Part shown: positions 8,563 to 17,395 of the stretch, piece by piece
Layout: each line of letters begins with the position of its first letter
How positions within the stretch are numbered: position 1 is the first letter of the stretch
Assembly (NCBI GenBank): GCA_910587765.1
Contig: CAJUNR010000009.1
Span: 1-64,000, forward strand
DNA: 64,000 bases
From: an uncultured Lachnospiraceae bacterium
GTDB taxonomy: Bacteria > Bacillota > Clostridia > Lachnospirales > Lachnospiraceae
Direction of reading: 5' to 3'
Program-made: the position numbers and the translations under genes
The notes under the pieces: generated by a model
Told to the model about the DNA's origin: nothing
Seen by the model: only the letters and a program-made list of their open reading frames with translations
Databases searched by the model: none

Positions 8563-9258
8563 TTATCTGCATGCGTCCACCAGCGCCTGAAACAGTCTCT
8601 GCTGTTCGGGCGCGCGTGCGGCCATAAATTCCGGATGCCACTGCAGGGCCAGACAGAAAGGGTAGTCTTCTATCTGGAGCGCCTCGGCAAAGCCTTCCGG
8701 ACTGTCCGCACAGAACCAGAGCCCTTCTCCCGCCTCTTCCGCCGCCTGGTGATGCAGGCTGTTCACAGAGACGGTATCCGTATCCAGCAGATAGGCAAGA
8801 TGGCTGTCGGGATCAATCTCAATCGGGTGGGTGGCGGTCGCCCGGTGCAGGGGATCGGAATGCGGATATTCCTGCTTTAAGCGGATGTCCTGCATCAGCG
8901 TTCCCCCGGAATGGACATTCAGAAGCTGCATTCCCCTCCCAATGCACAAGAGGGGCCGGCGCTCCCTGCGCGCGGCGTCAAGCAGGAGCAGTTCAAAATC
9001 ATCCCTGTCCGGATCCGCTTCTTCGCATCCGGGCAGAGGTTCCTGCCCGTAACGCTGCGGCTGGATATCCGGTCCTCCGGAGAACAAAAAGCCGTCGCAC
9101 TGCTTCAGCGCCGACTCCACCGCACTCGGGGAGGAGTGCAGGGGGAGCTTCTCAACGGATGCTCCGGCGCGCTGAAGGCAGCGGCTGCACCAGAACTGCG
9201 CATAGTGATGGAAGATTCCTTTTCCCGCCATGGGAATGCCGATGGTTGGATAGATCAT
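8563..9258 (-). CDS. peptidase C26 / gamma-glutamyl-GABA hydrolase-like protein, altered nucleophile
   Basis: 231 residues, class I glutamine-amidotransferase fold related to PuuD. The family context is clear: FLFSGGPDIQPQRYG near residue 57, and the His-Glu of LQWHPEF near the C-terminus. The nucleophile elbow, normally G-I-C-R-G, reads C-I-G-R-G (Cys105, Gly107): Cys and Gly are exchanged. It may therefore be inactive, or use Cys105 unusually. The start overlaps the stop of the GH13 gene as ATGA, giving translational coupling; an in-frame ATG at 9276 is the alternative. Co-transcription with a glucosidase is unexplained. Confidence 0.75.
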   Translation of the reverse strand: MIYPTIGIPMAGKGIFHHYAQFWCSRCLQRAGASVEKLPLHSSPSAVESALKQCDGFLFSGGPDIQPQRYGQEPLPGCEEADPDRDDFELLLLDAARRERRPLLCIGRGMQLLNVHSGGTLMQDIRLKQEYPHSDPLHRATATHPIEIDPDSHLAYLLDTDTVSVNSLHHQAAEEAGEGLWFCADSPEGFAEALQIEDYPFCLALQWHPEFMAARAPEQQRLFQALVDACR

Positions 9259-11168
9259 CGGAAACTTTTCACCCATTTGATCAGTGAATCATGATGGGTG
9301 TTGGCCAGGACGTCTCTGCGCATCTGTTCCGTGACCGGACCGTTTTTCTCCATGATGGCGAGAATAGCTTCCTGAAGTCCGGCGATGCGTCCCTTTTCAA
9401 AGCTTTCGCGGTCGTCCGCCGTCTCCCAAGTGTCGGTCGGGACATCCGCCGCAGTACCGGAGGCAGACGCAGCGGCAGGACGTTCTGCCGGCGTATCTTC
9501 GCGGGACACTTCTGCGGAAGCTTTTCCGTCGGCGGCTGTATCGGCTGTCACGGCCGGCTGTTTGGTCTCCTTATCTTTGGTTTCCGTATCCGGGGTCTCT
9601 GTCTTGGGTGTTGATGTCTTCCACCAGTATTCGGGTTCCGTGGAAGCGGCCGGTTTCGTCTTTGCCGGAGCTTTCGGTTCATTTTCCGGAGACGGCGTGT
9701 CCTGCGCACGGTCCGGCGGCGTATCCGTACCGCTGCCGCGTTTCCGGCTGTCTGACGGCGCGGCGGGGATTTCTTTTGGCGCCGGTTCTTTTTCCTGCCG
9801 GTTCGGCTCTTCCTGTCCGTCCGTAACAGGAACCCAGATATCTCCGGAATTTCTCTTTATATTTACGACAATTTGTCTGTTGTTCACGGACACGGTTTCT
9901 CCGGACAAAGCCCCTCTGTACCGCGCCGCATTTCCCGCGGGAAGAGTCATCACATAATCGCTGTCGTCATTGTTGACGGTAACGATTACCGAGACGCCGT
10001 TGTGATTTCTGGAAAACGCATACTGCCGGTTGGCGAGCAGCAGTTCCCTGTAATCCCCGTAGGAGAGGGCCGGTGTGTGCTGCCTGATCCGGCCCAGAGC
10101 GGCGATCAGCCGGGTGCAGGGATTTTTTTCCGCTGCGTCCGCATAATCGGACAGCGAGAGGGCGGGGCGCAGAGAATCGTCGGAAAAGCGTTCCTTGCGG
10201 CCCTCAATGCCGAACTCGGATCCATAGTAGACGGACGGCACGCCCGGCAGCGTGTAGAGCAGGATGTGCACAGGGGTGAAATGTTCCTTTTGCTTCAGTT
10301 TGCTGTAGATCCGTTCCACATCGTGGTTGTCCACAAAGTTGTAGAGCCGGAGCCCGTCGATCCGGTTGCCGCCCATCTCGTAGAGCCGTTTTACCGTGTG
10401 GGCGATTTCAAAATAATTGTGGTCGTTGTGGCCGGAATAAAGCGCTTTATGCAGGGTATAGTTGGTGACGCAGTGGAGGGTTCCTTCATTGACCCAGCGG
10501 GTGTAGTCTCCGTGGATCACCTCGCCCATCAGCCAGAAGTCCGGTTTTACGTCATTGGCAGTCCGGCGGAGCGCTTTCATATATTCAAAATCCAGCACGT
10601 CCGCGGCATCCAGGCGGATTCCGTCGATATCAAACTCGCGGACCCAGAAGCGGATCACGTCGCAGATGTAGTCTCTGACGGCCGGATTGTGCTGGTTCAG
10701 CTTCACCAGCAGGTTGTGACCGCCCCAGTTTTCATAGGAAAATCCGTCGTTGTATTCATTGTTTCCCCAGAAATTCACATTGCAGTACCAGTCTTTGTAA
10801 ACGGAGTGCTCCCGGTTCTGCTTCAGATCCTCAAAGGCGAAGAAATCCCGTCCGGTGTGATTGAACACGCCGTCCAGAACAACCCGGATTCCCTGTCGGT
10901 GGCATTCCGCCACAAAAGCGGCCAGATCTTCGTTGGTGCCCAGGCGACTGTCCAGTTTCCTGTAATCCGTTGTCTCATAACCATGTCCTACGGATTCAAA
11001 AAGAGGACCAATATAGAGTGCGTTGCAGCCGATTTCTTTTATATGGGATATCCACGGAAGCAGAGCGTTCAGCCGGTGCTGCGGCGTCCCGTAAGCATTC
11101 TGCTTCGGAGCGCCGGAGAGCCCCAGCGGATAGATGTGATAAAATACAGCTTCGTCGTACCATGCCAT
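9255..11168 (-). CDS. GH13 alpha-glucosidase/amylase family enzyme with Pro/Thr-rich tail
   Basis: 637 residues. Residues 1 to about 450 are a GH13 (beta/alpha)8 enzyme with DGVFNH, GIRLDAADV (nucleophile Asp187), GEV (acid/base Glu216) and FVDNHD (Asp283). There is no signal peptide, so it is a cytoplasmic maltodextrin- or cyclodextrin-type hydrolase; the substrate is uncertain. Residues from about 455 to 590 are a low-complexity linker rich in Pro, Glu, Thr, Lys and Ala, followed by a 50-residue helical C-terminus (SFEKGRIAGLQEAILAIMEK...). Such a tail is unusual for a cytoplasmic GH13. GGAGG precedes the ATG. It leads a two-gene operon with the C26 protein. Confidence 0.85.
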   Translation of the reverse strand: MAWYDEAVFYHIYPLGLSGAPKQNAYGTPQHRLNALLPWISHIKEIGCNALYIGPLFESVGHGYETTDYRKLDSRLGTNEDLAAFVAECHRQGIRVVLDGVFNHTGRDFFAFEDLKQNREHSVYKDWYCNVNFWGNNEYNDGFSYENWGGHNLLVKLNQHNPAVRDYICDVIRFWVREFDIDGIRLDAADVLDFEYMKALRRTANDVKPDFWLMGEVIHGDYTRWVNEGTLHCVTNYTLHKALYSGHNDHNYFEIAHTVKRLYEMGGNRIDGLRLYNFVDNHDVERIYSKLKQKEHFTPVHILLYTLPGVPSVYYGSEFGIEGRKERFSDDSLRPALSLSDYADAAEKNPCTRLIAALGRIRQHTPALSYGDYRELLLANRQYAFSRNHNGVSVIVTVNNDDSDYVMTLPAGNAARYRGALSGETVSVNNRQIVVNIKRNSGDIWVPVTDGQEEPNRQEKEPAPKEIPAAPSDSRKRGSGTDTPPDRAQDTPSPENEPKAPAKTKPAASTEPEYWWKTSTPKTETPDTETKDKETKQPAVTADTAADGKASAEVSREDTPAERPAAASASGTAADVPTDTWETADDRESFEKGRIAGLQEAILAIMEKNGPVTEQMRRDVLANTHHDSLIKWVKSFR

Positions 11169-11350
11169 AGGTATATACCTCCAAAATGTGATTACAGCGG
11201 TTTTATGATATCATGAGTCTCCGATTCACGACCGGCATTCGCCGCTCGCCGAATGCATAAACTCATTTTTCCCGCTAACGTTCATTATATCATTCCCGGG
11301 ACAATTGTGCACGCATATTATAAAATCCGGGTGAAATTTGGCGGCAGTTA

Positions 11351-11359
11351 TGTTATAAT
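11351..11359 (+). promoter_or_regulatory. extended -10 promoter before carbonic anhydrase
   Basis: TGTTATAAT is an extended -10 element about 46 bases before the carbonic anhydrase ATG, with no good -35. The 237-base divergent gap (11169-11405) contains no other gene. Confidence 0.5.
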
Positions 11360-11405
11360 AAGCAAATAAATCAGTCTGTGCAGGAGACGGAAATGGAGGA
11401 AAAGC

Positions 11406-11969
11406 ATGCATACAGCGAAAGTATCAGCGGCAGAAGCACTGGAAAAGTTAAAGAAAGGGAATGAGCGCTATCTGGCTGCCGAATCCAATCCGGGAGATAT
11501 TTCACCGAAGATTCGTAAGCTTACCTGTGAGGAAGGACAGAGTCCATACGCAGTGGTTGTGACCTGCTCCGATTCCCGGGTTATTCCGGAGAGTATCTTT
11601 ACGGCGGGAATCGGCGAACTGTTTGTGATCCGCGTGGCCGGTAATGTGATGGACAACCATCAGCTCGGCAGTGTGGACTATGCAGTGGATCATTTGGGAA
11701 GCAGGCTGGTCGTGGTACTGGGACATGAGCACTGCGGGGCAGTGGGAGCTGCGCTTACGAGCCGGCCGGATGGTTTTGTGAAAACCATTACGGACGAGAT
11801 TCTGAAAGCGGTCGGCGACGAGAAGGACGAATACCGTGCGTGCTGCCTGAATGTGAAGCACAGTGTGGACATGATCCGGGAAAAACTGGGTTATCAGGAA
11901 GCGGACGGAATAAAAGTGTGCGGCGCGATCTACCGCATCGACAGCGGCGAGGTGGTCTTCCTCGACTGA
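11406..11969 (+). CDS. beta-class carbonic anhydrase
   Basis: 187 residues. It interconverts CO2 and bicarbonate in the cytoplasm. The zinc ligands and catalytic dyad are visible: VVTCSDSRVIPE (Cys, Asp, Arg) and GHEHCGAVGAA (His and Cys of HxxC). The length fits the short bacterial beta-CAs. The ATG follows GGAGGAAAA. It is monocistronic, with its own promoter and hairpins downstream. Confidence 0.92.
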   Translation: MHTAKVSAAEALEKLKKGNERYLAAESNPGDISPKIRKLTCEEGQSPYAVVVTCSDSRVIPESIFTAGIGELFVIRVAGNVMDNHQLGSVDYAVDHLGSRLVVVLGHEHCGAVGAALTSRPDGFVKTITDEILKAVGDEKDEYRACCLNVKHSVDMIREKLGYQEADGIKVCGAIYRIDSGEVVFLD

Positions 11970-11999
11970 TTCCGGAGAATGATTTCCGGTGATCATCAG

Positions 12000-12148
12000 G
12001 CGGGGAGAATTTCCTCTCCGCCCGCGTTCGGATACCCGCCGGTTTTGCGGGTAAGCGTTCCAGGGGCACCTGTGTGCACGTGTAAAAAGGACTCTGCTTT
12101 GGCAGAGTCCTGAATTTTCGAGGGAGTGGGGACTCTTGCGAGCCCCCT
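12000..12148 (+). terminator. cluster of hairpins downstream of carbonic anhydrase
   Basis: Three stems lie in the 332-base gap. GGCGGGGAG/CTCTCCGCC (12000-12022) is followed by no T run. A perfect 10-bp stem AGGACTCTGC-TTTG-GCAGAGTCCT (12088-12111) is followed by GAATTTT and is the likely terminator. GGGGACTC/GAGCCCCC (12127-12147) follows. The remainder up to 12301 is AT-rich and probably carries the next promoter, though I see no clear -35/-10 pair. Confidence 0.55.
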
Positions 12149-12301
12149 AAAGTGTTATGAATGAAATACTGATGTGTTCCTGTTACGAGTATTATCATAT
12201 CAGGAAATTGTGACAAAAGTGTGGCGTCTGAATTAAGGATTTCTAAAAATACGAAAGAAAACCGAAACAAAAAGAAAAGAATATGGGTAAGAAGGTGTTT
12301 T

Positions 12302-13948
12302 ATGAAGATCTTGCTGGCGGCGGTAAACGCGAAATATATTCATTCCTGCCTTGCGGTGTACAGCCTCAAGGCGGCGGCGGGCGTCTACGGAGAGCATATT
12401 GCGATTGGAGAGTATACGATCAACCAGCAGACAGACGAGATATTGAGAGAGCTGTATAAAAGGCAGCCGCAGGTGGTTGCTTTTTCCTGCTATATATGGA
12501 ACTGGAGGGTGATCAGGGAATTGGTGCGGGAACTGCCGAAGGTTTCGCCGGGCGTCCGGCTCTGGGTCGGGGGACCGGAGGTGTCCTACAACGCACGCGA
12601 GGTCCTTGTGGAATATCCGGAGCTGACCGGTGTCCTGCGGGGAGAAGGGGAAGGAACCTTTTTGGAGCTGGCGGCTTATTATATAGAGGGAAAAGGATCG
12701 CTGTCTTTGATTCGCGGCCTCACTTTTCGGGAGCAGGAAGGGGAGATCCGCGAGAACACCGCGGCGGAACCGGCGGATATGAACCGCCTGCCGTTTGTCT
12801 ATGAGGACATGGAGCTATTTCGGAACCGAATCCTTTATTATGAATCCAGCCGGGGATGCCCTTTCCGGTGCAGTTACTGCCTTTCTTCCATAGAGAAAAC
12901 GGTCCGCTGCCGGAGTCTGGCGCTGGTGAAGAAAGATCTCGGCGTCTTTCTGGAAGCGAAGGTGCCCCAGGTGAAATTTGTCGACCGAACGTTTAATGCG
13001 GATTCCCGGAGAGCGGCGGAGTTGTGGAAGTGGATTCTGGACAACGATAACGGGGTCACGAACTTTCATTTTGAGATCGGGGCGGATCAGATCACGGAGG
13101 AGCAGCTTGCGATTCTGAGTCAGATGCGTCCGGGTCTGGTGCAGTTGGAGATCGGCGTGCAGTCGACGAACCCGGAGACGATTCGGGCCGTCAGCCGCAG
13201 GATGGATCTGGAAGAACTGAAAGAAACGGTGGAGAGGATCCGCGGTTTCCGTAATATCCATCAGCATCTGGATCTGATTGCCGGACTTCCCGGGGAAGAT
13301 CTGGAAAGCTTCCGGCATTCCTTTGACGAAGTCTTTGCGCTGAGGCCGCACAACCTTCAGCTCGGCTTTCTGAAGGTGCTGAAAGGTTCTCCGATGCAGC
13401 AGAAGGCGGCAGAATACGGACTTGTATTTCATGAGCAGCCGCCCTATGAAGTGCTGCGGACGAACTGGCTTGCCTACGGCGATATCCTGCTCCTGAAAGG
13501 GGTGGAGGAGATGGTGGAGGTCTACTTTAACAGTCGTCAGTTTGAAAAGACGCTGGAAAGGCTGCTCTGCAGGTACAAATCTCCATTTGATTTTTTCCAT
13601 GAACTTGCGGTATATTATGAGAGCAGGGGATACGACAAAATTCATCATTCCCGGATCGCCAGATATGAGATCCTCAGAGAATTTCTGAACCGGAAGAACA
13701 TGCTCGATCCGGTTTACGACCAGTGTATGGTGTATGATCTGTACGCCAGAGAGAAGCTGAAGAGCCGTCCGCCCTTTGCCGCCGACCGGAAACCCTTCCG
13801 GCAGAAGCTCAGGGAATACGAAAGGGATTATGGAAAAGAGGTTCACGTCGAAGTATTCTTATGCGAAGGGGAACCGCAGTATGTACTTTTTGATTATCAG
13901 AGGCGGGATCCGCTGACCAGGGAGGCCCATGTGGAGCTGCTGCGCTGA
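12302..13948 (+). CDS. B12-binding-domain radical SAM protein (DUF4080 type)
   Basis: 548 residues. An N-terminal cobalamin-binding-like Rossmann domain (MKILLAAVNAKYIHSCLAVY, VGGPEVSY) is followed by a radical SAM core with CPFRCSYC (Cys186, Cys190, Cys193) and a C-terminal DUF4080-type region from about 370. Members are widespread in Clostridia; their substrates are mostly unknown, so I give no reaction. The ATG at 12302 was chosen after GAAGGTG, not an earlier in-frame start. It sits 40 bases before the exonuclease gene and may be co-transcribed with it. Confidence 0.85.
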   Translation: MKILLAAVNAKYIHSCLAVYSLKAAAGVYGEHIAIGEYTINQQTDEILRELYKRQPQVVAFSCYIWNWRVIRELVRELPKVSPGVRLWVGGPEVSYNAREVLVEYPELTGVLRGEGEGTFLELAAYYIEGKGSLSLIRGLTFREQEGEIRENTAAEPADMNRLPFVYEDMELFRNRILYYESSRGCPFRCSYCLSSIEKTVRCRSLALVKKDLGVFLEAKVPQVKFVDRTFNADSRRAAELWKWILDNDNGVTNFHFEIGADQITEEQLAILSQMRPGLVQLEIGVQSTNPETIRAVSRRMDLEELKETVERIRGFRNIHQHLDLIAGLPGEDLESFRHSFDEVFALRPHNLQLGFLKVLKGSPMQQKAAEYGLVFHEQPPYEVLRTNWLAYGDILLLKGVEEMVEVYFNSRQFEKTLERLLCRYKSPFDFFHELAVYYESRGYDKIHHSRIARYEILREFLNRKNMLDPVYDQCMVYDLYAREKLKSRPPFAADRKPFRQKLREYERDYGKEVHVEVFLCEGEPQYVLFDYQRRDPLTREAHVELLR

Positions 13949-13988
13949 CGAGGGGCCCCGGTGAAACACGGTAAAGGACAGAAGAAAG

Positions 13989-14702
13989 ATGATAAGTGAT
14001 TACATAGCGCTGGATGTGGAGACGACCGGGCTGAATCCGGCGAGAGACAGACTGCTGGAGATCGGAGCGGTGAAAGTGCAGGACGGCGTGATCTGCGGAT
14101 CCTATGAGACGCTGGTGGATGCGGGGATTCCCGTTCCCGCCCGCATTCAGGAACTGACCGGTATTACGGATGAGATGCGCCGCAGCGGAAAGAAGGCCGC
14201 GGATGCGGTGCGGGGGTTCCTGGAATTTCGCGGTTTGCTTCCGGTGGTCGGGCATAACGTTTCGTTTGACTATGGTTTTCTGAAACAGGTGGCGGTGAAC
14301 GCGGGCTTTGCGTTCGAGACGGAGGCTTTGGATACGCTGAAGATCGCCAGAGCGGTGCTGCCGGGGCTGGCTTCGCGGTCGCTTCCGGCTCTGTGCGCGT
14401 ATTACCGCATTGATCCGGGCAGCGCCCATCGGGCGCTTGACGACGCCAAATCGGCGCATACGCTGCTGCAGAAGCTGTGGGGAGAATTTGGCGGGCTGTC
14501 TCCGGAGGCATTCCTTCAGAAGCCGCTGAACTATGCGGTAAAAAAACAGAGTCCGATTACAAATTCACAGAAAGGGTACTTGAAGGATCTGCTGAAATAT
14601 CATAAAATAGAACTGGATGCCCGGGTGGAGGAACTGACGAAGAGCGAGGCTTCCCGCCTGATTGACGGAATTATTCTGCGGTATGGAAAGATCGTGCGAT
14701 AG
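13989..14702 (+). CDS. DEDDh 3'-5' exonuclease, DNA polymerase III epsilon-like
   Basis: 237 residues. The exonuclease motifs are complete: LDVETTGL (Asp9, Glu11), HNVSFDYGFL and HRALDDAKSAH. This is the RNase T/DnaQ fold that trims nucleic acid 3' ends with two metal ions. The last 55 residues (NSQKGYLKDLLKYHKIEL...) are an extra helical tail after the catalytic domain. Whether it proofreads with a polymerase or degrades RNA or short DNA cannot be told. It precedes a tiny membrane peptide gene by 15 bases. Confidence 0.85.
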   Translation: MISDYIALDVETTGLNPARDRLLEIGAVKVQDGVICGSYETLVDAGIPVPARIQELTGITDEMRRSGKKAADAVRGFLEFRGLLPVVGHNVSFDYGFLKQVAVNAGFAFETEALDTLKIARAVLPGLASRSLPALCAYYRIDPGSAHRALDDAKSAHTLLQKLWGEFGGLSPEAFLQKPLNYAVKKQSPITNSQKGYLKDLLKYHKIELDARVEELTKSEASRLIDGIILRYGKIVR

Positions 14703-14717
14703 AAAGGACGGGGTGAG

Positions 14718-14819
14718 ATGAATTTTTATAATGAAAGGACAAAGAGAAAGATTGCGGCGGTAATCGTGATCATTCTGGTTATTGCCATGGTGCTGCCGCT
14801 TTTGTTGTATGCCATGTAG
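14718..14819 (+). CDS. 33-residue single-span membrane peptide
   Basis: A short frame too small for usual gene calling encodes MNFYNERTKRKIAAVIVIIL followed by VIAMVLPLLLYAM. A charged N-terminus is followed by one membrane helix. It starts 7 bases after GGACGGGG, directly behind the exonuclease, and is probably co-transcribed. The compact design, ribosome site and clean stop support a real peptide. Function unknown. Confidence 0.6.
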   Translation: MNFYNERTKRKIAAVIVIILVIAMVLPLLLYAM

Positions 14820-14925
14820 ATGATAAAACACAGTTCCCGCACCGTATACGGGGCCGCCGGACGGCGCAGAGACCTGCTGCGTCCTGTGGCGCGGTCAAAG
14901 TCGGGAATCAGATAGGAGGAGAAGA

Positions 14926-16386
14926 ATGAAAAAGTATGGTAAAAGGCTGTGTCTGGGAATCGGCCTTCTGCTGCTTGTGATGGGGATGACGGCTTTTGCG
15001 GCGGAGGGTACCATCCTGAACGGGGTGAAGATCGGGGGAATTGACGTCTCCGGCATGACCCGGACGGAAGCGGTGAAGGCGCTGGAGGACTATGAAAAGA
15101 GACTCGGCGAACAGACGGTGTCTCTGGAGATCGGGGAAGAGATTGTGGAGGCGGATTTGTCTGATTTTGGCGTCAGCTTCGCGAATACGGATATGATTGA
15201 CGAGGCTCTGAGCATCGGCCGTACCGGCAATATCGTAAAGCGTTACAAAGATCAGAAGGATCTGCAGCACAACGGAAAAGAATTTGCGCTGAGCTGGGAA
15301 GCGGACGAAGCGCTGGTCCGGTCCTACGTGCAGGAGAACTGTACGAAGTTTGACCGCGAGGCGAAAAACGCTTCTTTGAGCCGTTCGGACGGAGAGTTTC
15401 ATTTTGTGGCCGGGACGCAGGGGCTGGTGCTCGATGTGGACGGTTCGGTGCGTAGCATTATGGACTATCTGGAGAATCACTGGTCGGAGGAAACCTCGAA
15501 TAAGATCGTACTTCCGACGAAGATCACGGAACCGGAAGGAAGCGCGGAGGAACTGGCGCATGTAAAGGATCTTCTGGGAACGTTCAGTACGAAATTTACC
15601 AGCTCCAACGCCAACCGTATCAAGAATGTCAACAGTGCGGCCGGATACATTGACGGGACCGTGATGTATCCCGGCGATGAGTTCTCCACGCACGACGTCA
15701 TTGCTCCCTTTACAGAGGAGAGAGGCTATGCGGAGGCCGGAAATTATGTAAACGGCGAAGTGGTCGACGGTATGGGTGGCGGCGTCTGCCAGGTATCCAC
15801 GACGCTGTACAACGCAGTGCTGCGGGCGGAGCTGGAAGTGACGCAGCGCGCACCGCATTCCATGACGGTGTCCTATGTAAAGCTGTCCGAGGACGCGGCG
15901 ATTGCGGGAACCTATAAGGATTTCAGGTTCAAAAATTCACTGGACTATCCAATCTATATTGAAGGATACACGACGTCGGACAAGAAGGTCGTGTTCAGCA
16001 TTTACGGAAAAGAGACCAGACCCGCGAACCGTTCCATTTCCTTCGAGAGCGTGCAGCTCAGCGAGTCCGGCAGCAATACCGTGCTGGTCGCGGACGCGGG
16101 ACAGCCGATCGGATACAAGGCGGCTACCGGCGGCAGTAAAGGGTACACGGCAGAGCTTTATAAGATCGTGACCGTCGACGGTGTGCAGACCGAGCGCACC
16201 AGAGTGAACAAGAGTACATATCAGGGCGGAAAGCGTACGGTGGTCTACGGCGTGGCAGGCGATCCGGCGCTGTCGGAGAACCTCTGCGCGGCGATTGCCC
16301 TGCAGGATGAAGCGCTGGCGGATGCGAACATTGCGGCCGCGGCCGCGGCAGCCGCGCCGCCGCCGGAAGAAGCGCCGGTTGAATAA
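14926..16386 (+). CDS. VanW-family cell-envelope protein
   Basis: 486 residues. An N-terminal signal peptide or anchor (about 1-26) is followed by a PG_binding_4-like region (about 30-220) and a VanW domain with YPGDEFSTHDVIAPF and GGGVCQVSTTLYNAVLRAEL. A beta-rich domain with G5-like character follows and the end is an alanine/proline run. VanW proteins are linked to peptidoglycan but their biochemical role is not established. AGGAGGAG precedes the ATG. The gene has its own leader with GC-rich inverted repeats (14830-14895). Confidence 0.85.
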   Translation: MKKYGKRLCLGIGLLLLVMGMTAFAAEGTILNGVKIGGIDVSGMTRTEAVKALEDYEKRLGEQTVSLEIGEEIVEADLSDFGVSFANTDMIDEALSIGRTGNIVKRYKDQKDLQHNGKEFALSWEADEALVRSYVQENCTKFDREAKNASLSRSDGEFHFVAGTQGLVLDVDGSVRSIMDYLENHWSEETSNKIVLPTKITEPEGSAEELAHVKDLLGTFSTKFTSSNANRIKNVNSAAGYIDGTVMYPGDEFSTHDVIAPFTEERGYAEAGNYVNGEVVDGMGGGVCQVSTTLYNAVLRAELEVTQRAPHSMTVSYVKLSEDAAIAGTYKDFRFKNSLDYPIYIEGYTTSDKKVVFSIYGKETRPANRSISFESVQLSESGSNTVLVADAGQPIGYKAATGGSKGYTAELYKIVTVDGVQTERTRVNKSTYQGGKRTVVYGVAGDPALSENLCAAIALQDEALADANIAAAAAAAAPPPEEAPVE

Positions 16387-16399
16387 AGGGGATGGAAGC

Positions 16400-17395
16400 A
16401 TGGAGACAGGGAAAATACCCGAGACCGTATTGAAACGGGCGGTATTCAGACAGCTTCACACGAGAAGACCGGAAGTTCTGGTCGGAGCTTCCGTAGGAGA
16501 AGACTGTGCGGCGGTGCAGCTTGCCCCGGACGAAGTGTTTGTGCTTTCCACGGACCCGGTCACCGGAACGGAGAAGGATATGGGCAGGCTGGCGGTGCAG
16601 ATTACTGCCAATGATCTGGCGAGTGCGGGCGCGGAGCCGGTGGGGGTGCTCCTGACCGTGCTTCTCCCGCCGTCGGCGGATGAGCCGATGATTCGGATGC
16701 TGATGCGGGAAGTGGAGGAGGTCTGTGAAGAACTTGACATCCAGGCCATGGGAGGCCACACGGAGATCACGACGGCAGTGAATCGGCCGGTCCTGTCCGT
16801 GACCGGAGTGGGCAAGGTGAAAAAGGATTGTCTCGTGACAACCGGCGGCGCCCGCGCGGGCGATGACGTGGTCGTGACCAAATGGATCGGGATCGAAGGA
16901 ACTTCGATCATTGCGAAGGAAAAGGAGCAGGAACTTCTCGGGCGTTTTCCGGGAACGTTTGTGAAAGAAGCCAGGGATTTTGACCGGTTGATTTCGGTGG
17001 TTCCGGAGGCGGCGGTCGCCGTGAAGTCCGGTGTCAGCGCCATGCATGATGTGACGGAAGGGGGCATCTACGGCGCCCTGTGGGAACTGGCGGAGGCGTC
17101 CGGCATCGGACTGGAGATTGATCTGAAAGCAATACCGATCCGTCAGGAGACCGTGGAGCTCTGCGAATATTACCGCCTGAACCCGTATCAGCTCATATCC
17201 AGCGGATGTATGCTGATGACCTCCGCGGACGGGTGGAGACTGGTCCGCGATCTGGAGAAAGCGGGAATCCCGGCCGCGGTGATCGGGCGCTGTGTGGAAG
17301 GAAAGGCGAAAAAGATCATAAACGGCGGCGAGGAAGCCTATCTGGAGCGCCCAAAGACGGACGAACTGTATAAAATTTATCATATAAAAGGATGA
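16400..17395 (+). CDS. AIR synthase-related protein (PurM/HypE-like)
   Basis: 331 residues. The fold is that of the PurM/HypE/ThiL/SelD ATP-binding family: GASVGEDCAAV, the Asp-rich STDPVTG, ITANDLASAGAEP, GGHTEIT and MHDVTEGGIYGALWELAEAS. HypE makes the thiocarboxamide used for hydrogenase cyanide ligands, but the C-terminal Cys of true HypE is absent and no hyp genes are present, so the substrate is unknown. The ATG at 16400 follows GGGGATGGAAG. Its stop overlaps the next start by four bases, so it is translationally coupled to an Lrp-like regulator and an aminotransferase. Confidence 0.8.
   Translation: METGKIPETVLKRAVFRQLHTRRPEVLVGASVGEDCAAVQLAPDEVFVLSTDPVTGTEKDMGRLAVQITANDLASAGAEPVGVLLTVLLPPSADEPMIRMLMREVEEVCEELDIQAMGGHTEITTAVNRPVLSVTGVGKVKKDCLVTTGGARAGDDVVVTKWIGIEGTSIIAKEKEQELLGRFPGTFVKEARDFDRLISVVPEAAVAVKSGVSAMHDVTEGGIYGALWELAEASGIGLEIDLKAIPIRQETVELCEYYRLNPYQLISSGCMLMTSADGWRLVRDLEKAGIPAAVIGRCVEGKAKKIINGGEEAYLERPKTDELYKIYHIKG

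Noticed and set aside
9873..11216. 447-codon plus-strand frame opposite the GH13 gene
   Set aside because: Valine/isoleucine-rich antisense reading of a gene with a complete GH13 catalytic set.
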